Below are positions 1-10,122 of a DNA stretch of 64,000 bases, piece by piece. How positions within the stretch are numbered: the stretch's first letter is position 1; each line of letters starts with the position of its first letter. Both the position numbers and the translations under genes were made by a program. The notes under the pieces were generated by a model, which ran no database searches, was not told where the DNA came from, and worked only from the letters and a program-made list of their open reading frames with translations. The stretch is from Mangrovimicrobium sp048323675 (GTDB taxonomy: Bacteria; Pseudomonadota; Gammaproteobacteria; Pseudomonadales; Halieaceae), in NCBI RefSeq assembly GCF_048323675.1, contig NZ_JBLWFK010000007.1:1-64000 (forward strand). The letters are read 5' to 3'.

Positions 1-1329
<1,329 letters not shown>

Positions 1330-1426
1330 ACTGCCTTCCAGGACTGTTCCTGTCCTACGTGAAAAGCGGAGCCCTGGATGCGGGCTCCGGTCTTGGGGGA
1401 AAAGCGGTGCCTTGAACCCGGACTCC

Positions 1427-1488
1427 GCTCCCACACCCCGCCCACGGCTCGAAGGACTTTTTACTCACCGTGGGCGGGGTGTGGGAGC
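1427..1488. terminator. Perfect 21-bp inverted repeat after acs
   Basis: Arms 1427-1447 and 1468-1488 are perfect reverse complements (21 bp, 20-base loop). The structure begins about 100 bases after the acs stop. It could act as a terminator or mRNA-stabilising hairpin, but no U-tract follows, so a REP-like extragenic palindrome is equally possible. This and the next hairpin are the only structures seen in the 412-base gap 1330-1741. Confidence 0.7.
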
Positions 1489-1560
1489 GAAGCCCTCGTC
1501 ACCAGTGAATTCGACTCTTTACCCCTGAACCTGAACCTGGCGGAATTACGCGCGGAAAGA

Positions 1561-1635
1561 GCAAGCGCAGGCGCCTGTTCCGTGCGTCGAGTTAAAAGTC
1601 TTTCGAGTAAGCACGGGACAGGCGCCTGCGCTTGC
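1561..1635. repeat. 25-bp extragenic inverted repeat
   Basis: Arms 1561-1585 and 1611-1635 are reverse complements over 25 bases with one T/C difference that would still pair as G-U in RNA. The loop is 25 bases. It lies between acs and the M1 peptidase and matches no coding sequence. REP/BIME-like element or long-range terminator; no A- or T-tract supports intrinsic termination. Confidence 0.7.
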
Positions 1636-1741
1636 GTGACCGAAGCCACCCCACCAGACAACAGGAATCATCCCGCAAAGGCCTTTGACCAGAGGTCATC
1701 CATCGTTTAGCGTCAGCGAAAACCAGAACGAGCACTGCGCC

Positions 1742-4288
1742 ATGCCCCTCGAACGCCTGTTGCAGCACATCACCCCGCTGTTCATCGCAATTGGCCTGGC
1801 GTCCTGCGCCCATGCTCCTGCCCCGGTGACGCCGGGGGTATCGCTGGAACTGGCGCAACAGCGGCGCGCGCAACTGGACGACGTGCATTACGCGCTGTTC
1901 CTCTCGCTGCCGGCTGATCCCGAGGCGCCGATACCGGGGCGGATGGCGATCAGCTTTACACTTGCCAATGGCGGCCAGCCCCTGCAGCTCGATTTTCGTG
2001 AAGACCCTGCGCTGATCGGCGGGGTGACGGTTAACGGCGCCTTGTCGTCCTGGCGCTTCGAGGCGGAGCACCTGGTGATTCCACAGGCCGAGCTCAAGCG
2101 CGGTAACAACACGGTGGAAGTCACGTTCAACGCCGGTTCCAGTTCGCTCAATCGCAACCCGGATTATCTCTACACACTATTCGTGCCGGACCGCGCCCGC
2201 ACGGCATTCCCGCTGTTCGACCAGCCGGACATCAAGGCCACCTGGGATCTCACCCTGGAACTGCCCCGGGACTGGCGGGCGATCTCCGCCGGACCGCTGC
2301 TGGAAGAGCGCGTCGAAGGTGAGCGCAAGACCCTGCGCTTTGATACCTCGGACCTGCTCAGCTCCTACCTGTTTTCGTTTGTTGCCGGGCGCTTCGAGGC
2401 GGAAACCCGAGAGGTGGGCGGGCGGCAGATGACCCTGCTGTACCGCGAGCCGGACGCCGAAAAGTTCGCCCGCAATATCGACGAGATTTTCCGCCTGCAC
2501 GGCCAGGCGCTGGCCTGGCTGGAGGACTATACGGGCATCGATTTTCCCTTCCAGAAGCTGGACTTCGCCGCCATCCCCGCTTTCCAGTACGGTGGCATGG
2601 AGCATGTGGGCGCCATTCAGTACAACGCCGGAGCGCTGTTCCTGGAGGAGGCGCCTTCCGATGGCCAGTTGCTCGATCGCGCCAACCTGATCGCCCACGA
2701 GGTCGCGCACATGTGGTTCGGCGACCTGGTGACTATGCGCTGGTTCGACGATGTCTGGACCAAGGAAGTGTTTGCCAATTTCATGGCGGCGAAGATCGTC
2801 AACCCGGCCTTTCCGCAGGTCGACCACGAATTGAACTTCCTGGTCAGCCACTACCCCAGTGCCTATTCGGTCGACCGCAGTGCCGGCGCCAACCCGATCC
2901 GCCAGCCGCTGGCCAACCTCAACGACGCCGGGCAGATGTACGGGTCGATCATCTACCACAAGGCGCCGATCATGATGCGCCAGCTGGAATTACTGCTGGG
3001 CGAAGAGGCGTTTCACCAGGGGATGCGTAACTACCTGCGCACCTACGCCTATGGCAACGCGGACTGGCCGGCGCTGATCGCGATCCTGGATGAACTGACG
3101 GATTACGACCTCGCCGCCTGGAGCGGGGTCTGGGTCAACACGCCCGGGCGGCCGGAGTTCAGGCTCGCCGGAAACTCCACGGCGCCGCAACTTGAGCAGA
3201 TCGATCCGGCGGGTGAGGGCCGGCTCTGGCCGCAGCGCTTTTCGCTGCTGACGCTCGGCGCCCAGGGGCAGGAGGAGTTCTCCCTGCTCACCGAGGATGC
3301 CCTGACACCGCTCCCCGAGGGACTGGCTGCTACAGGGGGGTTCCAGCTATTCAGCGCTGACGGCCGGGGCTACGGCCTGTTTCCCGCGCAACTCGCGATG
3401 CTCGAGCGCTGGCAGGAACTGGATGCCGTCGCCCGCGGTACCCTGCTGATCAACCTCTACGAAAACCTTGTCGATGCCCGCGGCCCCGCCCCTGGCGAGT
3501 ACCTCGACCGCCTGTCCGGCCTCTTAGAGGAAGAAGACAACCAGCTGCTCCTGGAACTCATGCTCGGCCAGATTCAGCGTATCTACTGGACCATGCTGCC
3601 GGCAGCCCAGCGCGACGCCCGCGCCGCCGCCCTGGAGGAAACCGTCTGGGAGAATTTTTCCGCGCGCGACTCCGCCAGCCAGCGCAAGCTGCTGTTCGGC
3701 GCCTACGCCCAGCTGGCGCTGACCCCGGCAGCGTTGCAGCGGGTTCACGCGGTGTGGTCGGGGGAATTCGATCCCGGTGCGCTGCCTCTGTCGGAAACGG
3801 ACCGCATCGCCCTGGCCCAGCAACTGGCGATCAAACTGCCCGGCCAGGCCGCGGAGATTCTCGCCACTCAACTGGAGAACACGCGCAACCCCGACCAGCA
3901 GCGCCGCCTGCGCTACCTGCTGCCCTCACTGTCCGCCGATCCCGGCGAGCGCGATGCCTTCTTCGCCGCGCTGGCGGATGAGCGCATGCGCCGCACCGAG
4001 AGCTGGGTCACCGAGGCCGTGGCAAACCTGCACCACCCCCTGCGCCGGGAGCATTCGGTCAGGTACATTCCGGCGAGCCTGGCGCTGTTGCGGGAAATCC
4101 AGGTGACCGGGGATATCTTTTTCCCCTCCGCCTGGCTGCAGGCGACACTGGCGAATCACAACAGTGCGCAGGTAGTGGCTGATATCGAAACTTTCCTGGA
4201 CGCGAACCCGGACTACTATCCCCAATTGCGGATGAAGATACTGCAGGCGGCCGATCCAGTGTTTCGCGCTAACCGCTTGTTGCACTAA
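1742..4288 (+). CDS. M1-family aminopeptidase, lipoprotein
   Basis: Zinc aminopeptidase of the M1 (gluzincin) family, predicted to release N-terminal residues from peptides at the cell envelope. 848 residues from the ATG at 1742. This start is preferred over an upstream TTG because it gives a clean lipoprotein signal (hydrophobic stretch then LASC lipobox, Cys near residue 21). The exopeptidase motif YGGMEH is near residue 283 and the zinc site HEVAH begins at His319, with the third ligand Glu in WTKE about 18 residues later. The rest is the alpha-helical C-terminal half typical of the family. No tight neighbour on either side, so it is probably monocistronic. Substrate unknown; peptide scavenging is a guess. 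Confidence 0.9.
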   Translation: MPLERLLQHITPLFIAIGLASCAHAPAPVTPGVSLELAQQRRAQLDDVHYALFLSLPADPEAPIPGRMAISFTLANGGQPLQLDFREDPALIGGVTVNGALSSWRFEAEHLVIPQAELKRGNNTVEVTFNAGSSSLNRNPDYLYTLFVPDRARTAFPLFDQPDIKATWDLTLELPRDWRAISAGPLLEERVEGERKTLRFDTSDLLSSYLFSFVAGRFEAETREVGGRQMTLLYREPDAEKFARNIDEIFRLHGQALAWLEDYTGIDFPFQKLDFAAIPAFQYGGMEHVGAIQYNAGALFLEEAPSDGQLLDRANLIAHEVAHMWFGDLVTMRWFDDVWTKEVFANFMAAKIVNPAFPQVDHELNFLVSHYPSAYSVDRSAGANPIRQPLANLNDAGQMYGSIIYHKAPIMMRQLELLLGEEAFHQGMRNYLRTYAYGNADWPALIAILDELTDYDLAAWSGVWVNTPGRPEFRLAGNSTAPQLEQIDPAGEGRLWPQRFSLLTLGAQGQEEFSLLTEDALTPLPEGLAATGGFQLFSADGRGYGLFPAQLAMLERWQELDAVARGTLLINLYENLVDARGPAPGEYLDRLSGLLEEEDNQLLLELMLGQIQRIYWTMLPAAQRDARAAALEETVWENFSARDSASQRKLLFGAYAQLALTPAALQRVHAVWSGEFDPGALPLSETDRIALAQQLAIKLPGQAAEILATQLENTRNPDQQRRLRYLLPSLSADPGERDAFFAALADERMRRTESWVTEAVANLHHPLRREHSVRYIPASLALLREIQVTGDIFFPSAWLQATLANHNSAQVVADIETFLDANPDYYPQLRMKILQAADPVFRANRLLH

Positions 4289-4319
4289 AAGGGGTCTGGC
4301 CCCGTTATTGCCAAGCGGT

Positions 4320-5045
4320 TCAATCCAGTGTGTTTTTGTAAATCTTGCCGTCCTTCATGATCATCACAAAGTTGCGTTCCGGGTCAGCCACAAGATCGAG
4401 ATTTTCGAGCGGATTGCCGTCGACCAGCAGCAGGTCAGCGAGGGCTCCTTCTTTCACCACGCCGAGCTCGCCGGGATACGGATCGCGCGGCCCGCACATC
4501 TTGACCAGTTGGGCGTTATCATAGGTGGCCATCTTCAGTGTCTCCTAGGGGGTGTACCAGCGCTTGAGCTTGGCCAGCAGTTTGCCGTGCTTCGCACCAA
4601 GCGCCGGATCGAACAGCACGTCGGTGCCGAAGGCCGTCTTCACCTTGTGCTTCTTGGCCAGCTGAATCACCTTGTCCGTGCCGTCAGTTACCTGGATCCA
4701 CTTGGCCTGGTTCGCCGAGCCCGGCGGGAAATAGATTGCGTCTTCGTCGTTCAACAGCGGCTGCATGCTGAACCAGACGTCCTTCTCGGCCATCAGCTTC
4801 AAAGTCCCTTCTTCCATCAGGAAACCATGGTCGATCGACAGCACGCCCGCCTCTATCGCCTGGCGGACCGCAGCGTCCGTATTGACATGGACCGCCACAT
4901 ACGTATTCCAGGTCTTGGCGACATCGACGGCGGCTTTCAGTTCCTCGAAGGTGTATTCCGTCACGTCAAGGGGATCGTAGTTCGACGAAACACCGCCGCC
5001 GGCGGCAAGTTTGATCTGCGTGGCCCCCATACGCAGGTCCCGGTA
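4320..5045 (-). pseudogene. Amidohydrolase, 5'-truncated and with in-frame TAG
   Basis: C-terminal two-thirds of an imidazolonepropionase/prolidase-like metal amidohydrolase. Visible: the MGATQIKLAAGGG strand, metal-ligand His in AVHVNT, His in SIDHG, the AFGTDVLFD aspartate, and a typical C-terminus ADLLLVDGNPLENLDL ending at 4320. An in-frame TAG (4542-4544) interrupts the conserved segment between RWYTP and ETLKMATYDNA; reading resumes in the same frame, so this is a nonsense mutation, not a frameshift. The N-terminal part with the first metal motif and any signal peptide is gone: at about 5045 the frame runs straight into an IS21 istA fragment. No sign of function remains. Confidence 0.85.
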
Positions 5046-5404
5046 CTACTGCTTGACGGTGCGCCGCTGTTTGCGGTGCCGGCGCGACTCCCGGAACAAC
5101 CAGTTAGTGAGCGTCTCCTCGTAATCATCCAGTTTGCTGGGCGACTTGCGCGCCGGGTAAACCGGCTCCAGGCATGCACTGGCGAGGTATTTGCGCACGG
5201 TGTTTCTGGACAGCCCGGTGCGGCGGGCGATCTCCCGGATGGGCATCTGATCCCGCAGGTGCCAACGGCGAATTACACTGACTAAAGCCACGTCTATCAC
5301 TCCTTGTACCCCTGCTGAAACCTCAACAGGGGAGGGTTATACGTGGGTCAAAATTCGATGCAAATCCGGGGGGTTAGTGGGTCAATTTTGGATGCAAATC
5401 AACA
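5046..5404 (-). mobile_element. IS21-family insertion sequence remnant (left end)
   Basis: Left end of an IS21-type element. The first ~84 codons of istA (5046-5300) start MIDVALVSVIRRWHLRD and contain the helix-turn-helix IREIARRTGLSRNTVRKYLA; the frame stops after RRTVKQ, so the DDE catalytic core and istB are missing. Outside istA lie two 24-bp directly repeated end motifs, 5343-5366 and 5377-5400 (GTGGGTCAA...GATGCAAATC), as expected for multiple transposase-binding sites of this family. The outer terminus is about 5404 (TGTTGATTTGC read inward on the minus strand). The inner boundary joins the amidohydrolase pseudogene directly, implying a deletion that removed most of the element and the 5' part of the neighbouring gene. 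Not mobile on its own. Confidence 0.85.
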
Positions 5405-5590
5405 GTACAGGCCACAATTACCCGGGGAAAACTTCTAGAAAACCCCTGCTATTATGACGGTTATTGCGGTTCGTAAATGTCGGTGGCCAGTGTACTGGTA
5501 CTGGGATAAAAACAACGAGTCTGTTTCGCATTGCGCACGTTGCATTCTCTGCTACTTTTCTTAGACGCCAATCACCCGGGCACAAAGCCA

Positions 5591-7675
5591 GTGCATATTT
5601 TCTTGCCGGCGGTAATGTTGTTTTTCAGTCTGGTGACAGGATCACGTGTTGTCGCTGAAGAGCCTGCGCCGTCCGGGGAGCAGGTACTCGGTAACTTCGG
5701 TTTGCCGCTGGTCTTTTCGAGTACCAAGATGGTTCGCGACGCCGCACCCGGCTCAGCCTGGGCGGAGTATGCAACCGGCCGCTGGACCTCGGCTGCGGTC
5801 ATCCCCGCGGACGCGGTAGCTATTTCGCCTTTCCATGTGCTAAACCGCCGGGTCAGCCGGGACCTGTCACTGGTGCTGGAAGATGCTGCGACCCGCAGTG
5901 CACAGGCCAGGAAGGGCACGCCGCTGCAGCAAGTGGGGGATTTCTATGCATCGGGCATGGATGTCGAGAAAATCAATGCGCTTGGCGTGCAGCCATTCGA
6001 GGCGGTAGTGAGCGATCTCGGCCCGCTGGCCACGCCGGCGGAACGTGGCCGTGCGTTCGCCCGCCTGAGCATGTTGGCCGGCGAACCGGTGATGGCCGAA
6101 TTCGCCGTCGGTACCGACATCGCGGATCGTACCCGCTATGCCATTTACCTGGGTGATGCCGATCTCACGCTTATTTCGAACGACATCTACCTGAACCCGG
6201 ATTACGAGTTCGCCCGCAAGGCATTGCTGGACTTTATCGGGTCTTCGCTGGTGCTGCGCGGTCTTTCCGCTGACGAGGCCCGGGCGTCTGCGCAGAAAAT
6301 CCTCGCCTGGGAAACCCGTATCGCCGCAGCCAAGTTGACACCCGTCGAAAAGGCCGACCCCACCAGGCGTTTCGTGCCTATGCCCATGGCTCAGGTGCGC
6401 GAGCTGTTCTCGAATGTCGACCTCGATGCATTCCTCGGGGTTTACGGCGGTAAAGCGCCAGACAGGATTATCGTGGTTGAAGGCGAAGCGCTGGCAGAAC
6501 GCAATGCCCTGCTGGGCGAGATGTCTCCCGCGGACTTGCGCCTCTTCCTTGAATGGGGGTTACTGATTCATACCCTCGGCTATCTCACCGAAGAATTCCA
6601 GGTGCCGAACCAGGCGCTCAGCCAGGCGATACTGGGGCAGTCGGCCATGCCGCCGCGCGAAACACTCGTCACCTTGAAACTTCAGGGCCTGATCGGCCAT
6701 CCGATCTCGCAACTGTACATTGCCCGCCATTTTTCCGCCGAGAGCAAGGCCCGGGTGGAAGCCCTGGTGGCGCGCATCCGCGCCACCTTTCGTGATCGGC
6801 TGGAATCCAATACCTGGCTGACGCCGCCGACGCGGGAGTACGCCATCCAGAAGCTGGATAGGGCGGACATCCTGGTGGGTTATCCAGCCCGCTGGATAGA
6901 CTACTCGCCGGTGGAAATCCGGCGTGATGATTACTACGGCAACGCCTTGCGCACGAACGAATATTTGCAGCGCCGGCAATGGGCAAGGCTCGGCGGCCCG
7001 GTGGTAGTGGATCGATTCTCCATTGCAGGTTCGACCTTGCCCATCGACACCAACGCGGCCTTTAACGCCGCCAACAACGGTATCGAAATTCCCGCGGCAT
7101 TCCTGCAGCCCCCGTTCTATTCCCCGGAGCAGGACGTTGTAGCCAACACGTGCGCCATGGGTGCCGTGATCGGACATGAACTCACGCACGGTTTCGATAC
7201 CCGTGGCCGGCTATACGATGCGGATGGCAGGTTGCGCGACTGGTGGACGAAAGAGGATGCAGAAAATTTCCTGGCCCAGGCGGATACGCTGATCGCGCAG
7301 GCCGACAGCTTTGAGGTGCTGCCCGGCTTGCACATCAACGGCAAGCTGACGGTGGGGGAAAATATGGCGGATATTGGGGGGGTCAACTTTGCCTTCCAGG
7401 CGCTGGAGAAGGAGCTTCAGGAGCATCCAGAGGACGATGTCGTGAAAGACGGGCTGACACCCCGGCAACGCTGCTTCCTGGCCTGGGCGCAGCTGTGGCC
7501 CACCCGGACCAGGGAGGGGGCGCTGCGCCAGACGGTAGCCACCGACCCTCACGCCGATGGCAATTATCGGGTGGAGGCGCCAATGCGGCATGTGGATGGC
7601 TTTTTCGAAGCGTTTGAACTCGGGCCCGATGACCCGATGTGGATCGCGCCAGACAGGCGCTCGCATATCTGGTAG
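5591..7675 (+). CDS. M13 (neprilysin/PepO-type) metallopeptidase
   Basis: Zinc endopeptidase of family M13, predicted to be exported and to cut small peptides. 694 residues from a GTG at 5591, chosen because it gives a full signal peptide (MHIFLPAVMLFFSLVTG..VVA); an ATG at 5615 is the alternative. The substrate-binding NAFNAANNGIEIPAA segment, the zinc motif HELTHGFD with His529, the third ligand in ENMADIGG and the conserved C-terminal motif ending RSHIW are all present, so the enzyme should be active. It follows the IS21 remnant with no nearby co-directional partner upstream; a 80-base gap separates it from the SH3-like genes. Role unknown. Confidence 0.9.
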   Translation: MHIFLPAVMLFFSLVTGSRVVAEEPAPSGEQVLGNFGLPLVFSSTKMVRDAAPGSAWAEYATGRWTSAAVIPADAVAISPFHVLNRRVSRDLSLVLEDAATRSAQARKGTPLQQVGDFYASGMDVEKINALGVQPFEAVVSDLGPLATPAERGRAFARLSMLAGEPVMAEFAVGTDIADRTRYAIYLGDADLTLISNDIYLNPDYEFARKALLDFIGSSLVLRGLSADEARASAQKILAWETRIAAAKLTPVEKADPTRRFVPMPMAQVRELFSNVDLDAFLGVYGGKAPDRIIVVEGEALAERNALLGEMSPADLRLFLEWGLLIHTLGYLTEEFQVPNQALSQAILGQSAMPPRETLVTLKLQGLIGHPISQLYIARHFSAESKARVEALVARIRATFRDRLESNTWLTPPTREYAIQKLDRADILVGYPARWIDYSPVEIRRDDYYGNALRTNEYLQRRQWARLGGPVVVDRFSIAGSTLPIDTNAAFNAANNGIEIPAAFLQPPFYSPEQDVVANTCAMGAVIGHELTHGFDTRGRLYDADGRLRDWWTKEDAENFLAQADTLIAQADSFEVLPGLHINGKLTVGENMADIGGVNFAFQALEKELQEHPEDDVVKDGLTPRQRCFLAWAQLWPTRTREGALRQTVATDPHADGNYRVEAPMRHVDGFFEAFELGPDDPMWIAPDRRSHIW

Positions 7676-7755
7676 GTCGTCGAGGTCGGTAATGGAGCAT
7701 ACCTGCCCGGTGCAGATTTTTATCCAATCATTCCTGGACCATGGAGAAACAACAG

Positions 7756-8556
7756 ATGACGTTAAAGCAGCAGATTCTCGGCACCCTTCCAATTGCCTTG
7801 ATGACCATCAGTTTTGTAGCGGAGGCTAACTTCAAGGTGTCCCGGTCCGGTGACAACTATCTGGTCACCAATAATGATGGCTGTATCGCCGTCTTCGACA
7901 AGCACGGCAGGGAGAAGTCGTCCACAGACGCCTGCTCGAGCCGCGACCTCCGCGATGCAGAGGAGGCAATAGATGACTTTCGCGACGGCAAGCATAGCGA
8001 CAGCAACAGGTATAGCAGCTCCAGTCACCACTCCAGCCGGTACAGCGATACCTACTGGGAAGTGCACCGGGGTTCGGATGGCAGCCTGAGCCTCCGTCGC
8101 GATCCCTCTGAAGGTGCGAAAGCGGTGGTCAGTAAAGTTCGCAATGGAGAGCGCCTGCGCGGGCTCGGTGACTGCGAGGAACATCACGATACACAATGGT
8201 GCCGGGTTGAGTACAAGGGTGATACCGGTTGGGTCAAGAAGAAGTACCTGCGGGAAGTCAGTGGCGGGAGCGGCTACAGCCGCCACGATTCCTATGATCG
8301 ACAGCACGAAAATTATAGCGGTGGCCGCGGCTCTGGCAACAAGGAGAAGTTCGCGGACCTGCAGGGCTCGCGCGCCAGCAGCGCGGACAGTGAATTGCGG
8401 CAGCGCGGATTTGACCATGTCGACACTTTCAAGAGTGGTTATACGTCCTACAGCATCTGGTATAACGACAATACCAGGCAATGTCTGCAGATGGCGGTCG
8501 CGGATGGCAAGGCCGACAGCATCGTCGATATCAAGACGCACAAGAAATGCCATTGA
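7756..8556 (+). CDS. Secreted SH3-like (SH3b) protein, first of a pair
   Basis: 266 residues from ATG 7756, preceded by GGAG nine bases upstream; an ATG at 7741 overlaps that ribosome site and is less likely. Signal peptide residues 1 to about 23 (..SFVAEA). Layout: a short domain with GCIAVFDKHG and a later DACSSRDL..AEEAI (residues ~30-75), a Ser/His-rich linker, a bacterial SH3 domain (~95-165, ending TGWVKKKYL), a Gly/Ser-rich linker and a C-terminal ~55-residue segment with two cysteines. Cysteine spacing suggests a disulphide-containing periplasmic protein. The same GC..CS domain recurs in the next gene. Wall or ligand binding is the family's usual role; the target here is unknown. Confidence 0.75.
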   Translation: MTLKQQILGTLPIALMTISFVAEANFKVSRSGDNYLVTNNDGCIAVFDKHGREKSSTDACSSRDLRDAEEAIDDFRDGKHSDSNRYSSSSHHSSRYSDTYWEVHRGSDGSLSLRRDPSEGAKAVVSKVRNGERLRGLGDCEEHHDTQWCRVEYKGDTGWVKKKYLREVSGGSGYSRHDSYDRQHENYSGGRGSGNKEKFADLQGSRASSADSELRQRGFDHVDTFKSGYTSYSIWYNDNTRQCLQMAVADGKADSIVDIKTHKKCH

Positions 8557-8567
8557 GGGGCGCTGCG

Positions 8568-9101
8568 ATGGGGAGGACAACGTTCCTTGTTGTTGTGGCG
8601 GCAGGGCTGATCACGGCCCGCCTTGCTTTCGTCGTACAGGCTGAAGCCAGTGGCCCGGATTTTTTTGCCGTAGCCGGTGTGCCGGCTGATACGCCTGTGC
8701 AACTCCACGCCGGTCCCGCGATGGACGCAGATGTGGTCGGCGAATTGGGCGAGGCGGAGGTGGTGCGCAACCTCGGTTGCGAGGAAACCCCGGACAACAT
8801 GCGCTGGTGCCGGGTGGGTACCCTGGCCGATGAGTCGGTGGACGGATGGGTCCTTTCACGGTATCTGTCCGAATCCGCGCCGCCCCCCGCGGAGGGGGAA
8901 GGGCGGGTATTATCTGCCGGTGATAAACCGGGCCAACCCGCGGTCTACCAGCGCGCCAGTGGTGAATTCGAAGTAAACTTCCAGGGTGGCTGTGGTGCGC
9001 TGTTTGCGAGGGACGGCAGCCGCATCACCGCGGGTTCCAGCTGTTCGGCGGATCAGTTGCAGGCGGCGGAAGATGTAATCAGTTCACTGCGGCAGCCCTG
9101 A
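8568..9101 (+). CDS. Secreted SH3-like (SH3b) protein, second of a pair
   Basis: 177 residues from ATG 8568, with GAGGGG seven bases upstream and only 11 bases after the previous stop, so the two are surely co-transcribed. Signal peptide/anchor at residues 3-25. An SH3 domain with a LHAGPAMDADVVGEL start and GWVLSRYL end (residues ~38-98) is followed by a C-terminal domain FEVNFQGGCGALFARDG..SSCSADQLQAAEDVI that matches the N-terminal domain of the preceding protein. The two proteins therefore carry the same two modules in opposite order. Function unknown. Confidence 0.75.
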   Translation: MGRTTFLVVVAAGLITARLAFVVQAEASGPDFFAVAGVPADTPVQLHAGPAMDADVVGELGEAEVVRNLGCEETPDNMRWCRVGTLADESVDGWVLSRYLSESAPPPAEGEGRVLSAGDKPGQPAVYQRASGEFEVNFQGGCGALFARDGSRITAGSSCSADQLQAAEDVISSLRQP

Positions 9102-9110
9102 ACCGAAAAA

Positions 9111-9159
9111 GGGGGCAGCGCCCGTGTTAGAGGTGACGGATTAAAACGCGCTGTCCCCC
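9111..9159. terminator. Hairpin between SH3 pair and small membrane gene
   Basis: Arms 9111-9120 and 9149-9159 pair (GGGGGCAGCG with CGCTGTCCCCC, one G-U). The structure lies between convergent genes just after the SH3 pair and could end transcription from either side. An A-run precedes the left arm (U-run for the minus strand). Confidence 0.5.
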
Positions 9160-9162
9160 TGT

Positions 9163-9357
9163 CTATTCAGATTCATCTTGCTTATTTTTCGCCCGCAGAC
9201 TCGTCTCTATGGCGGCACCGATAGCTAATCCGACACCGATACCGAGCGTGAGGTTATCTACTGCCGCACCAATTCCCGCTCCCAGGGCGAGACCAGCAGC
9301 AACCCCAAAACCAACTGGTTTTTCAGTTTTACGATTCTTCTTCCTCAAATTCCGCAT
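9163..9357 (-). CDS. Small glycine-zipper membrane protein
   Basis: 64 residues from ATG 9357 (a TTG at 9378 would add seven). A basic N-terminus (RNLRKKNRK) precedes one long hydrophobic Gly/Ala-rich segment (VGFGVAAGLALGAGIGAA, then LGIGVGLAIGAAI), resembling glycine-zipper proteins that insert in or tether to membranes, and an acidic tail. It stands alone between a convergent SH3 gene and the exonuclease gene. No family assignment possible; coding is supported by composition and position only. Confidence 0.5.
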   Translation of the reverse strand: MRNLRKKNRKTEKPVGFGVAAGLALGAGIGAAVDNLTLGIGVGLAIGAAIETSLRAKNKQDESE

Positions 9358-9402
9358 GTGGGTTCTCTGGGAAAGCAAAATTTAAACAACGACTAACCAA
9401 CA

Positions 9403-10092
9403 CTATATCAAGTCTTCCAGTTTCAAGGGCTTGTTGATTCCAGCTCCATCGAGCCCGCCGCGATAGCCGGCGATAGCAAGAAAAAGTTCAGCGGTTGCCA
9501 GCGCATCCACCAGCGCATTGTGCACCGGGTAGTCCGGCAGTCCGTAGCGCTGGCGACAGCCCGCCAGGGTCAGCTCTCCCTTGCGCGGGTGTTCCTCCCG
9601 CCGCTGGAAGCGGCGCAGCTCCAGCGTCAGGGTGTCCAGGTGGGGCAGCAGCAGGGGCACGCCGAAGTAGCGCTTGCTGGCGCGGTTGAGGTAGGCCAGG
9701 TCCAGGGGGGCGTGATGGAATACCAGCACACGGCCCCGCGCGGCGGCGCAGAAACGCGCCATGACCTGTTCTTCGCTTTCGGCGCCCTCCAGGTCGCAGT
9801 CGCGCAGCTGGTGAATGCCGGCGCTCTGGCCGACGCTTTCGTCGCTGGCGACCAGGTGGTGTTCAGCGCTGGCCAGTGCAATGCGACCGTTATCTATCGC
9901 TACCCAGCCGAGGCTCAATAATTTGCCGCTGGCGATTTCAAGCGAGGACATCTCGGCGTCGCACACCAGGTAGGACTGCGCCTGCCAGGGTTGGCGGCCA
10001 TTCGGCAGCGGCGCCGACCAGCAGGCTTCGAGTGGCGTACCCGCGGCCCGCCCGCGGTAGCGCAGGCGGCGCCAGCGCAGGGTCCACATCAC
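9403..10092 (-). CDS. DEDDh 3'-5' exonuclease (DnaQ/Pol III epsilon-like)
   Basis: 229 residues. Exonuclease fold of the DnaQ-like family: motif I DAEMSSLE near residue 45, a middle segment VFHHAPLDLAYL, and the C-terminal HNALVDALATAELF motif with His and Asp of the DEDDh set. Too short and diverged to be the replicative epsilon subunit. It ends the operon that starts at 14589, 30 bases after the CBS/nucleotidyltransferase gene. This exonuclease/CBS-DUF294 pairing next to acetate symporters is common in gammaproteobacteria; its link to acetate metabolism is not understood. MMW or MW may be the start. Confidence 0.85.
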   Translation of the reverse strand: MMWTLRWRRLRYRGRAAGTPLEACWSAPLPNGRQPWQAQSYLVCDAEMSSLEIASGKLLSLGWVAIDNGRIALASAEHHLVASDESVGQSAGIHQLRDCDLEGAESEEQVMARFCAAARGRVLVFHHAPLDLAYLNRASKRYFGVPLLLPHLDTLTLELRRFQRREEHPRKGELTLAGCRQRYGLPDYPVHNALVDALATAELFLAIAGYRGGLDGAGINKPLKLEDLI

Positions 10093-10122
10093 GCCTTGAC
10101 CCTCCTCAACTTTCGACCCGCT

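Noticed and set aside
1685..1741. TTG start extending the M1 peptidase by 19 residues
   Set aside because: Would bury the lipoprotein signal; ATG 1742 is better.
4308..5285. Plus-strand open frame over the amidohydrolase remnant
   Set aside because: Shadow of the pseudogene and istA fragment; no start signal or motif.
5309..5333. Imperfect hairpin CCCCTGCTG/CAACAGGGG
   Set aside because: Part of the IS21 left end; one mismatch, no support as a terminator for a host gene.
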